From: Metridium senile
Lineage: Eukaryota; Cnidaria; Anthozoa; Actiniaria; Metridiidae
Length of the DNA: 64,000 bases
Direction: 5' to 3'
Assembly: GCA_949775045.1 (NCBI GenBank)
Contig: OX459102.1
Location: 17,192,660 to 17,256,659, forward strand
This document shows positions 54,455-64,000 of the stretch, one piece after another. A model generated the notes under the pieces. The model was not told where the DNA came from, made no database searches, and saw only the letters and a list, made by a program, of their open reading frames with translations. How positions within the stretch are numbered: position 1 is the stretch's first letter; every line of letters starts with the position of its first letter. A program made the position numbers and the translations under genes.

Positions 54455-57400
54455 ATCAGTAATAATACTAGCTAGTAAATAACTTTATTTAAAAAAGATA
54501 TCATGTAGATACCACAAAGTCTTTACATGTACTCTTATATACGTCTGATTAGTGTGTATTTCATAACCGGCCGTGTATACACGAGCTACCTTTTACAGCA
54601 GTGTACCCGACAATGATGTTGTTGTGATATGTTGATTAAATTTTGATTTAAACAAATGTATTGCAGAATTACGAAGTATTGAATTATGATATTTTGAACG
54701 AAGATGTAGATGTAAATATGCAACTAGCTAACGATATAGCATGCAATGAGCGTTAAGTACCCGGTGTAATTGTAATGGATATGTCTTGTTTTCCAGGGTA
54801 TGGCGGCACTAAAAGCTACAAGAAACCCAGTACAACCGTTTTAATTATCACTAATAGAAGAACGCGTACACGGTCTACCCGAACAAACACGCCAACACCA
54901 GTTACAAGATATGGGGATAGTCGTAAAAGTGTCAAACCCCTACCTAGCACCCCTGTCTATCAAAAGACTACTGTTCCTACCCCTACCAGTAAAGTTAGAA
55001 CTACTTTAATATTCTCTAATCAAGATAAACATACCTCGTCCTTTACAAGTTACACCAAACCACTAATACCTGACCCCGCCCCTACTAGGCCGGTTACAGA
55101 ACCTCACCATACTAGTAAAGTCACCACACCAAACCGTACCCCTACTAGGACCTTTACCACTCCACACCCTACCCGCACTAGTAAAGTCACCACACCCAAC
55201 CGTACCCCTACTAGGACCTTTACCACTCCACACCCTACCCGCACTAGTAAAGTCACCACACCCAACCGTACCCCTACTAGGACCTTTACCACTCCACACC
55301 ACACCCCTACTAGTAAAGTCACAAAACCCAACCGTACCCCTACTAGGACCTTAACCGTTCCACACCCTACCCCTACTAGTAAAGTCATACATCGTAACAC
55401 AAAGACAACAAAGACTACACCTATAACGTCAGGTAAGTGTTGTACATATCTTTATGGTTGTCCTGGATACTGTTATAACATTAACTGGGATATTTCTAGA
55501 ACCTACGTATACAAAGAAACCAAAGCGAGTGAATCAAGCATTGGAAAGTCTTGCAAAGGTAGGAAAGGAGACCAACTAGAAGCGACAATCTTTGACACAA
55601 GTATAGTTGACACGATGTTAGTATTTTGACACCGTGCATGACTACTTTATTTATTCTTTTAAGTGTAAAAAATGAACTCCCCCTCCCCCAGCAAATCAAT
55701 GTTGCTGGAGAAACACAGCCGTTTTTAGTGTCGACCGGCCCTATAGAAACGGCTGCGATGGGAACTAAACCGCAACCTGCACTTGTAAACCTGTTAAGAA
55801 TATATTACATGCTGTCGAGGCTGAGGTTGGTCTACGAGACCCGCGTGAGATGGATTATTGATGCTTGTTAAGCGGAATATGGTTGTACTATACTCATTAA
55901 CATGGTTGTTGTCCTGTTATTGCAGATGCATTTATGGGCCAACATTATAAGCAGCAAACAATCAATAAAACAATCAACGTCCCCCTCAATATTGACAGGG
56001 AGGGATAGGGGGAGTATCACAGCACAAGAATCTTTTTTGTCATAATTGTGTCAACACTTTTGTTAAATCCAAACGTACAGCACGGACAAACGGACTTTGG
56101 ACAGTCGTATACTCAAAATTAACTACGTTTGACGGTTTACTTTACTTTTCCAGAACAAAGTCAGCAAAGACAACGCGAAAGAGGTGTCCAAAAAGCTGAC
56201 GAAAGTATTCGAGAAATCTCCTCCAAAAGCCATGTCAAAAGACGACGCAGCAGTTGCTGCACAAGTCTTAGAAAACATTGTATCGATAACAGAAAAACTT
56301 AACGAGGTTAGGGTTTACACATTCTATTATAATGAACTAAAATGCGTTCGGTGTATGAGCGAAATACAGAAATATTATATTATAAGTTAAGGATGCGGTC
56401 CACGTTCGCTTTCAAATGATCATTATTATTATTCTCGGTTGTACAAGTTTTAAGATGATATATAATTTGTCTATCTTTATTGTAAAATGACGCGCTAAAC
56501 AATTTTTAACTAAGAGCACCCTGCGAACGTGGAACGTATCCTTAAGTTACCTTATCTCAAAGCGTTATGTACACCTATTTCAAAAATGGTTATCGGAGAG
56601 AATTGGCGATTGGCAATTGGCGATTGCACGACCGAAAGAAACTGTGGTCCTTGGTATAATTCGTAAATGGCACTTTAAAACCGAAAGAACTTGGATTTTC
56701 CTTGTGGTTTAGGCTCTACAACTTCATGAATTTAATTTCACTTGTCAAAAAGAGTACCCAAAGTTCCTTTCAGTCGTGCAATCGCCAATCGCCAATTCTT
56801 TCCGACAACCTTTTTTGAAATAGGTGTATACACTGGCCATGAGCGATATTTTCGTCATTAGTTCAAATTAGTTGTCATATTGTTCGTTTGTTTCTTCAGA
56901 CCGCTGGCAATGTGTTAGGTTTTATCGATTCTTTGATGGAAATGAATACAACGACCCTTGCAGAGAGTGGAACCGCTGCTAAAAAGTAAGAACTTTAGTT
57001 GGAAGACATATATATGAACATATTATCACCACCACCATCCTCACCACTACCATTTATTATTACCAAACAATATAATCACCATGCACCATCATTATCTAAA
57101 TGTGGGACAGTCATCATCAAATCGAAACATCGTTTAGGATAGAGTCTTTCCAAACAATTGCCCTAAGCCTAACCAAACAATAGCGGTACTGTATAAGGGG
57201 GGCCAACGAAAACGCAGCTTTCGACTGGTGTTGTATTAAACCTAAATGTAGGTGAGAGAGTGGAACCGCTCCAACAAAGTAAAAAAAAAATAGCTAACAG
57301 AATAATGTGATGCAGTGGTTAACACATCGGACTAGAAACCCGCATTATCATCATCATGTCACGTTGCAAAAGACAGTACAAGTTATTTTCTTTTTACAGA

Positions 57401-60400
57401 ATCATAAACGTGTTAAACAAGCTTGTGGAGTACATCCCTTTCAAAGAGGGCGAGACGTCATTAAAGATCAACAAGACAAATATAGTCATACAAGCCAATC
57501 TTGTCGATCCTGAACTCTTTCAAGGTATCTCGACATTACATAATCTTTTTAACTTCTTCTTCTGCTACGAAAAGCCAACACTCTCTTTTACTTCGACGAA
57601 GAATTAGCGTCCAAAACATCAGTAAGCCACTGTTATACTGCGACGAAAATGTAGAGCCGGATTGAAACGTGGTACCTCTATTAAGTGGTCACCCATTAAG
57701 CAGTCACCCTCTATTAGGCGGTCACTTTGGAAAGACCCGAGGGTGAGCGCTACTAGCGCTTAATAGAGGTACCGCTGTATACGGTAACACTTTTACTTGG
57801 AACATTAGTACCTATATAACGCTCTTTTTTATTCCGGCGAGGAAGGATTAACATCCAAAACAACATCTTTATATCAGCTTTACGATATTTAATGACTATT
57901 GTTGTTCTAATTTATTAAAGGTATCAGCTTTGGTCTAAACTCCAAAAGCCGTCGAAGAAGATCTACAGAGACCGGTAATGCTGCGAAGATCCCCAGTATC
58001 AAACTACCTCGAGATATTGTACAAGGCACCAACATGTCGTCTGTTCGAGTTGGGTTCATATACTATGCTTTTAATAAACTATTTCAAGCCAATGGATCAC
58101 AAGAAGGTCAACCAAGTGACACAGTTCTCTCAGGAAGTGTTTATGGTAGGAACACTAGCAACCTTACTGAACCGGTGGTAATACGACTGCCTCGTCGACA
58201 TGGACGAAGAACACAGTGTGTATTCTGGGTAGAATCAGGTAGATATTGTACACATATTTCAAAAAGGTTGTCTAAGGCGATAAATCAAGAGGTACATTTG
58301 ATAGGGTATTCATTGGGTTTTCATAGGCTTTTTATAGGTTTTTCGTATAGGCTTTTTATAGGCTTTTCATTGGCTTTTCATAGGCTTTTGTAGGCGGCGT
58401 TTCATAGAATTTTCATAGGCTTTTCATAGGCATTCATAGGCTTTTCATAGGCTTTTCATAGGCTTTTCATAGGCTTTTCATAGGCTTTTCATAGGCTTTT
58501 CATAGACTTTTCATAGGCTTTTCATAGGCTTTTCATAGGCTTTTCATAGTCTTTCCATAGGCTTTTCATAGGCTTTTCAAAGGCATTCGTAGGCTTTTCA
58601 TAGGCTTTTCATAGGCTTTTCGTAGGCTTTTCATAGGCTTTTCATGGGGTATTTCATAGGCTTTTCATAGGGTATGTCATAGGGTATGTCATAGGGTATT
58701 TCATAGTGGTTTCAAGAGGAAAGGCATAACAGACATGTTTGAGAAAGGTTTTCCCAGTTGAAAGGTCATTTAGAAGTAACTTGAGTTTTGTTTTTATCTC
58801 TAACAGTTCGTGAGTGGTCCAATGCAAATATTCTCACCATAATTTGTTTTATCATTACCTCTAACAGTTCGTGAGTGGTCCAATGCAAATGTTCTCATCA
58901 TAATTTGTTTTGTTTTTACCTCTAACAGTTCGTGAGTGGTCCAATGCAGGATGTTCTCTGTGTGTTCAACAACACAGCAGCGAGAGTGTCGAGTGTTGTT
59001 GTAATCACCTGACAAGCTTTGCTGTGCTGTTCTCGCCTGAGAGAGGAACTCCTTCTACCGACGACATCCATGCCAAGATCTTGAGTATCATCAGCTATGT
59101 TGGGTGCATCATTTCCTTGATCGGTGTGCTACTTACGTTTCTGACCTATTCCATGTTCAGGTATTGTTACTATATACGGTTTTCGTTCTACGGTCACGTT
59201 ATATATCGTAAGGTATACGATACATTATTACCAGGGGATAAAACTCAGGGCCAAAAGTATCGGGTATGCTGGAGCATTATAACCTTGAGGCATACGATAC
59301 ATTATTACCCAGGGGAAAAACCAGAGGCAAATATATCGGGTATGCTGGAGCATTATAACCATGAGGTATACGATAAATTATTACCCGGGGAAAAAACTCA
59401 GGGGCAAAAGTATCCTGTATGTTATCCGGTATGTTACCCGGTAGTTCACATTATAGCCCTCAATAAGAATGGCATGACAACAGCCTCAGCTAGCAGCCGG
59501 GTCGGAACTCGAACCCGGTACCATACAATTGCTAGACCAGCGCCCTGACCACTCCACCATGTTGCCTGTTGCTATCGTGTTTATTGCTATGATTGTATGT
59601 GTATTAATTAAAGTAAATGCTGCAATGTATTTTTCTCCTTTTCTTTACAGGCATTTACGCAAATCAAACCAGCAACCCATCATAATGAACCTGTGTATTG
59701 CCATCGCCCTTCTTCTTATCGTGTTTGTAGCTGGTGTCAACAGCACCAGTAGTCGACTAGGTTGTCAAATAGTTGCTGTACTTCTTCATTACCTAACCCT
59801 TGTCACTGTACTATGGATGGGTATCGAGGCGTATAATCTGTATCTACAGATTGTTAAAGTTATGGCTATCTACCAGCGTAAATTCATGATAAAGGCGGCA
59901 GTGGTAGGCTGGGTTGTACCTCTTATTGTTGTCATGGCTACACTTGCGGCGGCCATCTTTCAGTACAAGCACAGTGATGGAGAAATGGAGTTTTACTATG
60001 GAAGTGAACAAGTGTAAGTGTACAGGTCATTTCTTCTAGCTCCCATAACTGTTTTCTTTACCGATAGTGCGTTTAATATCTGTCCTTAATAATTTGACTA
60101 CATCTAGTGTTTATGTCACATCTAGCGTGGTATGTCCTCTTATTTACTACGGTTGGCGTCATCGAATCGTCTCGTGGATCCACAACAATTTAGACGATGA
60201 GATTGCGCCAACCGTGGTAAATAACCACAAGAAACTATCGTGAATTTGTTTTTTACCACATTGAAAATGAGCAACATAGCAACCGTGGTATGTACTCTTA
60301 TTTATCACGGCTCTCGACCAATCAGAAAGCGAGAAAATTATCAAATGTGGTAAAACATATATATATTGTCCGATACATGTGTTGATTCCTCTTGTTTCCC

Positions 60401-61332
60401 TCGCAGCCGTTATTAGTGTCGGCCGGCATTAGAAATAGCTGCGAGGGAAACTAAACCGCGAGCTGCACTTGTAAGTTTGTTAGGAACATATTACAAGCAG
60501 TCGAGGCTGAGGTTGGTCTACGTGAACCGTGAAATAGTCTATTGTTGCTTGTTGAGGATATGGATGTTCTATACTTATCAAAAATTTTGTAAATATTTAA
60601 CGATTATATTTTTAACATTAAGATTGTAAAGCGCCTCTCGACATTAATGGAAGAAGCGCTATAGAAGAATTAAATTATTATTATTATGAATTATTATCAA
60701 CACGGTTGTTGTCCTTTTATTGCAGATGTATTCTACACAACCAACGTTATCGACTTGTATCTTGGTTCGCTCCTATCCTTGGAATTATATTCTTCAATTT
60801 CATCGCGTTCATTTTGATCGTGTACAAGCTAAATAGTAGACATAGTACACTACCAACGGAGCGTAAAAACACGTACATCAAAAACTGCTGGACAGCACTT
60901 GCTATCATGTGCCTTCTTGGAATAACATGGTTGTTTGGTGCTCTAGCCATCTCTGATGCAAGAATCGTCTTTGAGTATCTGTTTTGTATTTTCAACTCGT
61001 TACAAGGATTCTTCATCTTCTTCTTTCACTGCGTCAGAATCAAAGAAGTTAGAAGTCAGTGGAGTTTTTTCGTCAGTGGACTGGGGCTCAGTCACGGGGA
61101 CAGCGACAATTCTCAGCAAAAGTCACGTGTGCTGGAGAAACTTAACAAAGAGTCAAACTCGATACACATGCGTAATTTTGCATACGGTCACCATGGAAAC
61201 GATAAGGAGCAACCGAAACGGAAAATCACCGTAGTTACGATGGTTGGTGAAGATGGGTGTGGTCATTCTAATGTGGCACCGATTGAAAATAGAACTTTTA
61301 GTAATAGCAGCCATTATAGTACTGAATTCTGA
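52927..61332 (+). CDS. Adhesion GPCR with mucin-like repeat stalk, GAIN/GPS and 7TM
   Basis: Supported exons: 52927-53095 (signal peptide, basic segment), 54797-55432 (Thr/Pro/Lys stalk), 56154-56306, 56900-56985, 57400-57524 and 57921-58238 (GAIN), 58929-59160 (GPS, TM1), 59651-60013 (TM2-4) and 60726-61332 (TM5-7, tail). The stalk has four 22-residue repeats (TSKVTTPNRTPTRTFTTPHP plus two). The GPS spans two exons: CVFWVES then REWSNAGC and CCCNHLTSFAVLF, with cleavage expected at His-Leu/Thr. TM6 region: CLLGITWLFGAL. The C-terminus ends STEF, a class I PDZ-type ligand. A RRRR stretch in the GAIN region (KSRRRRST) could be a furin site. One junction is unresolved: the stalk exon ends in phase 1 but 56154 reads in phase 0, so a small exon is missing or the acceptor is AACAAAG at 56160. 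The stalk frame also stays open to a second donor after 55558 through a Cys/Trp segment (CPGYCYNINW), loosely like a hormone-receptor motif. Confidence 0.87.
53396..53462. repeat. Hairpin element AACCTCGTTCCCAGGGCCCT (copy 2)
   Basis: Palindrome from ATCTCGTTCCCATGGCCCTC to GGGCCCTGGGAACGAGGTTG, flanked by AAGACTG direct repeats; same family as 33314-33380. Confidence 0.8.
53610..53665 (-). ncRNA. Hammerhead-like motif (minus strand)
   Basis: Minus strand reads GAAGAAGATCTGTGG, then TAAAAGATCGAAACGTC: a stem AGATC/GATC followed by GAAACGTC. The core CTGATGA is degenerate (TGGAAGA), so it is probably not active. Confidence 0.35.
53840..54455 (+). mobile_element. 3' end of a retroelement: RT C-terminal remnant, hairpin and (ATT)n tail
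   Basis: An ORF of about 90 codons ends HTKYNLRKQSTFKPKVNT, the type of C-terminal end (YxLR, basic) common in non-LTR or Penelope-like reverse transcriptases. It is followed at 54118 by GACGCTAGATAGCGTC plus GAAACGTC, and the copy finishes in about 28 ATT units at 54368-54452. No intact RT domain. It sits in the first coding intron of the adhesion GPCR. Confidence 0.6.
55090..55385 (+). repeat. Coding 66-bp VNTR in the adhesion GPCR stalk
   Basis: Four tandem units of 22 codons; the first three differ at very few bases. The frame is kept, so copy-number change would lengthen or shorten the stalk without breaking the protein. Confidence 0.85.
55700..55975 (+). repeat. Duplicate of the intron/exon boundary found at 60400-60760
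   Basis: Shared blocks: GTCGAGGCTGAGGTTGGTCT, GGTTGTTGTCCTGTTATTGC and the exon start ATGCATTTATGGGCCAACAT, related to the true TM5 exon start at 60726. Confidence 0.75.
56568..56832. repeat. TIR MITE, family GTACACCTRTTTCAAA (copy 2)
   Basis: Ends GTACACCTATTTCAAAAA and TTTTTTGAAATAGGTGTATAC-like, with an inner pair ATTGGCGATTGGCAATTGGC and its complement. Lies in an adhesion GPCR intron. Confidence 0.8.
57585..57880 (+). repeat. Degenerate GACGAAGGATTAACGTCC repeats
   Basis: Copies at about 57593 (GACGAAGAATTAGCGTCC) and 57840 (GAGGAAGGATTAACATCC), related to 51051, 52329 and 52392. Between them is a small inverted repeat around GGTACCTCTATTAAGTGGTC and TAATAGAGGTACC. Confidence 0.55.
58290..58710 (+). 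repeat. 11-bp minisatellite CTTTTCATAGG
   Basis: About 35 imperfect copies in the intron between the last GAIN exon and the GPS exon; related sequence at 13440-13570. Confidence 0.95.
58795..58950 (+). repeat. Triplicated acceptor and start of the GPS exon
   Basis: CTAACAGTTCGTGAGTGGTC and CAATGCA occur at about 58800, 58864 and 58923. Only the last continues into the coding exon. Confidence 0.9.
59200..59430 (+). repeat. Tandem repeat, about 83-bp unit, 3 copies
   Basis: Unit with TATACGATACATTATTACC, CAGGGGCAAAAGTATC and GGTATGCTGGAGCATTATAA in the TM1-TM2 intron. Confidence 0.85.
59470..59575 (-). mobile_element. tRNA-derived SINE head
   Basis: Minus strand reads GGCAACATGGTGGAGTGGTC, then AGGGCGCTGGTCTAGCAAT, then the B box GGTTCGAGTTCC in a paired arm (ACCGGGTTCGAGTTCCGACC). 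The A/B-box spacing is tRNA-like but the acceptor stem does not close, so it is a SINE head rather than a tRNA gene. Confidence 0.65.
60110..60350. repeat. Inverted-repeat element in TM4-TM5 intron
   Basis: TTTACTACGGTTGGCG pairs with CGCCAACCGTGGTAAATA; a further GTGGTATGTACTCTTATTTA copy follows. Foldback MITE remnants. Confidence 0.6.
60595..60695 (+). mobile_element. SINE/LINE 3' tail with GCGCTATA motif
   Basis: TTGTAAAGCGCCTCTCGACA, then GAAGCGCTATAGAAGAATTA and an (ATT)n end: the conserved 3' end of CR1/L2-type LINEs and their SINEs. It interrupts the 60400-60760 segment relative to its duplicate at 55700-55975. Confidence 0.6.
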
Positions 61333-61399
61333 TTGGCTGTCAAAATGGGTTTGGTCATATTAATGCGGCACCGATTGAAAATATAACGTTTAATACTAT

Positions 61400-61650
61400 A
61401 GGTAAATTCATTGGAGGACGAGGGAATTCCACGTTGAATTTCACGAGAGAAATCAATATCGCATGAATCGCGGAGTCCGTTCAACGTGGAATTCCCGAGT
61501 CTAAAAATGAATTTTCTTTGAATCTAATTTCTTCAATTTAAGCTTCAAAAACCAGATGCGCGTGTTCCGCCGTTCCCGCCATGCGATTCAGAAACCGGAT
61601 GAGAGGGTATTCCACGCTAAATACCCTCGCATCCGGTTTCGTTCTCAGCC
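61400..61650. repeat. Two small palindromes after the adhesion GPCR gene
   Basis: GGGAATTCCACGTTGAA pairs with TTCAACGTGGAATTCCC (61424-61490), and ACCGGATGAGAGGGTATT pairs with AATACCCTCGCATCCGGT (61594-61640). Confidence 0.75.
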
Positions 61651-61793
61651 AATCAGCGCGCTTTAAAATAATGAAGTATGAGATTCTATCAGTTATTCAT
61701 AATAGTACGGATTCTGATTGGCTGTCAAACACATGATAGATAGTTCTTTTGTGAACTTAAATATTGATTGTTATCTAGCTGTAAATAAATGTA

Positions 61794-61799
61794 CGGCAA
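61794..61799 (+). terminator. Poly(A) signal of the adhesion GPCR
   Basis: AATAAA about 460 bases after the stop codon. Confidence 0.4.
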
Positions 61800-61919
61800 G
61801 TTAATTTTTTGCTAATACAATGAAAGTTTTAAAATAATATATTATCATTATTGTCAATATATCATTGATATTAATTTTACATTTATCATTTTCTGTCTCA
61901 CTATCCGTAACGGCAAATG

Positions 61920-62125
61920 GTATTCAATCTGAGACTTTGTCAATTTATTGTGGGGTTCCACAGGGTTTCGTATTCGGCCCCATGCAGTTCTCAATGACTA
62001 CAGTGATATGTTAAAAAAAAAAAAACAATTAATAATGCATCAACTTTGCCAATTCCAATTTATTGTGGGGTTCCACAGGGTTTTCTTATTAGGCCCCATG
62101 CTGTTATCAATGACTACAGTAATAT
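61920..62125 (+). pseudogene. Two reverse-transcriptase fragments (GVPQG motif)
   Basis: 61948 onward reads CGVPQGFVFGPMQFS, matching the non-LTR RT motif GVPQGSxLGPLLF. A second copy at about 62063 reads CGVPQGFLI and then loses frame. Both are decayed LINE pieces. Confidence 0.65.
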
Positions 62126-62804
62126 ATTAAAAATACAATAATTAATGCGCCAGTAACAATTAAGCCTATTTCAAAGAAAATTAAACTTCACAAAACAATA
62201 ATACATTCTTTGCTCTAAAACATTCCACCATAACTGCATTTCCTCAATTACAATTTCAAGTGGCGCCACTAATTTACTCCCCTAGCTGTATAGACAGTTA
62301 ATTACATGTAGCGAGTCTCAAAACACAATACAGTGCTTTTTACACATCATCATGGTGATACGGAACGTATGCTAGTACACATTGCTCACTACGGCAGCCA
62401 GAGGCACCTTTGTCATGTTTGTAAGTTCTTAGTCTACCTCGTTTCTGTGTGTTGTTGTTTATATTTTTTAAAGCGTCTAGAGCAGAACTGGATATATTTG
62501 GATTATTATTATTGCTATCAAAAACCTATACGTCATGAAGGACTAAATAAACAAAAGTAATACAACTCGACGAGTATGTTATTCTTATGTCTTATGATAT
62601 ATAAACTGTACTCAACTGTCCAAGGTGTGGTAGATACCCAGTAATGCTAATGGCATTTAAGGTATTTATTGTTGAGACAAAGTACTGAAAGAGGAGGACG
62701 AAGTTTATAAACATGATAAATGATAGCGTCATCGTATGGCGTTGTTTCACAATACGAAGCTCTTTCAGGATTGTTATTTCTATTACTATTTTTATTAGAT
62801 CTTA

Positions 62805-62847
62805 TCAGTATTATTATTATCATTATTATTATTATTATTATTATTAA

Positions 62848-62917
<70 letters not shown>

Positions 62918-62920
62918 GTC
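62805..62920. repeat. (ATT)n microsatellite
   Basis: About 35 ATT units with one ATC and one AAT interruption. No gene recognised between 62130 and 63700. Confidence 0.95.
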
Positions 62921-63702
62921 CCTTATAAGGCAGTATAACTCACCTAGTACACATGGTCAGTAATTACGAAATTTAATGGCTGCATGCACAGGCTTTTTCG
63001 AGGCTATTGTAAAGAAACATTAAAACAATCGTGAGAATATCGAGTCATGAGTGGTGGAGACCATCACGAAAAGAAAGTATTAAAACAAAAACAACAAAGC
63101 ATTAAGGAAGAAGGCACGGAAGCTCTCTCTCCCTCACTGGTTTTTTGACTAGTACGAGATTTTTATCGGGATAGCGCGGTGGTGGCCGAAATCGTCATCC
63201 TGTTATGTACGTAAATCGATCCGAAGCTTCCAGCTTCATAGAATGTCACGGAAAGTACGAAAATAGAACCGAAACAAGAGCTATAAGAGTACATTTACCT
63301 AAAATAGCAATCATTTCTTATTAGTTTGCCCAACATGACATCATTAACTACCAAAAGATTAGCGTGACACTCGAATGGTTTCCTAGCTGTCAATCATTAG
63401 TTATGCCATTATACGTCACAGCATACTATCAGCTATGCTCCGCGTATCACCGATTAATACAGTGTAGTATATTCAGTGAAGTATTCGAGCGTTAAGCATT
63501 GCGTTTTCTGGTAACTTTCTACTAGCATTCTAGTCTTCTTATTGTGGATGAACTTGAAGTCAAACATGATGAAAGGAATGTACTGAATGTGTGTTTTGAC
63601 AACTCATCTTAGAGATGTGAATACACAGGTGACCTAGAACTCTGAAATATCGTTTTCATTTCACAAAACAACGAGCCAAGACTCGTAAGAAGGATCTTTT
63701 GT

Positions 63703-63805
63703 ATGGATCGAAAGAGTACAACACGGCTGCTATTGTTTGTAGTGGTTACAGTTTCGACTTCCTTGGTGTGTCATGGCGAGCTGAAGCAGTCATTTACCAC
63801 TGATG
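63703..63805 (+). CDS. Signal-peptide first exon of a gene cut by the window end
   Basis: ATG opens a signal peptide (STTRLLLFVVVTVSTSLVC, then HGELKQSFTTD) and ends G/GTATGT in phase 1, the same phase as the signal-peptide exons of receptors A and B. The downstream exons are outside the window, so the product is unknown. Confidence 0.65.
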
Positions 63806-63985
63806 GTATGTGCATTGACATAACCTAGATACATGATACAAACACACTGATAACTTTTGATATAGTTCTACAGATGGTATATTTGCATTGACATAACCTA
63901 GATACATATGGTATTAACTTTTGATATAACCTAGATACATATGCTATTAACGATATTAACTTTTGATATAGTTCTACATGGGCCC
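63806..63985 (+). repeat. Short tandem repeats in the last intron
   Basis: TTGACATAACCTAGATACAT and TTTTGATATAGTTCTACA recur two or three times directly after the signal-peptide exon's donor. Confidence 0.75.
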
Positions 63986-64000
63986 TGACAGAACATCACA

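Noticed and set aside
59470..59575. Possible tRNA gene on the minus strand
   Set aside because: A and B boxes are present, but the acceptor stem and anticodon arm do not fold properly and the sequence runs on; better explained as a SINE head.

Overview
This window looks like animal nuclear DNA, most likely from an anthozoan cnidarian (a sea anemone such as Nematostella; this species call is an inference). The evidence is GT-AG spliced genes with long AT-rich introns, metazoan housekeeping genes (DYNLRB, MED20, FKBP6, STIMATE), mosaic extracellular proteins built from phase-1 exons (MAM, trypsin, HYR, Sushi/CCP, Ig, TSP1), an adhesion GPCR, and dense MITE, SINE, LINE and microsatellite debris. 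No prokaryotic or viral gene was recognised. Gene models were assembled by eye from splice sites, reading phase and domain continuity.

Layout. 234-3559 (+): 3' part of a secreted protein with two MAM domains and an active-looking trypsin. 6967-8210 (+): dynein light chain roadblock. 9487-12537 (-): Mediator subunit MED20, convergent with roadblock. 13355-13450 (+): an orphan first exon of a PIF1-like helicase. 15724-16764 (+): intronless trypsin-fold protein resembling FAM111, with the catalytic His replaced. 19118-23676 (+) and 24913-41079 (+): two tandem type I receptors (A and B) that share a HYR-Ig-TSP1-TM core. B adds four Ig domains and a Sushi domain in front and has a very different cytoplasmic tail. 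29936-32189 (-): FKBP6/shutdown homologue nested antisense in an intron of receptor B. 42552-48284 (+): STIMATE/TMEM110 homologue. 52927-61332 (+): adhesion GPCR with a mucin-like repeat stalk, GAIN/GPS and 7TM. 63703-63805 (+): signal-peptide exon of a further gene cut by the window edge.

The part most likely to be undescribed is the receptor pair. Receptor B's tail carries a PP1-docking motif and four tandem tail repeats in which Tyr-x-Asn (Grb2-SH2-like) sites alternate with Tyr-to-His changes; receptor A's tail is short, charged and has none of these. With a mucin-stalk adhesion GPCR and another signal-peptide exon in the same orientation downstream, this could be a cell-surface recognition cluster. 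That grouping is inference from adjacency and architecture.

A second theme is structural. At least five exon boundaries are tandemly duplicated together with their splice site. One 9-bp target-site duplication falls exactly on a splice donor. Many palindromic MITEs and hammerhead-like motifs lie in the introns.
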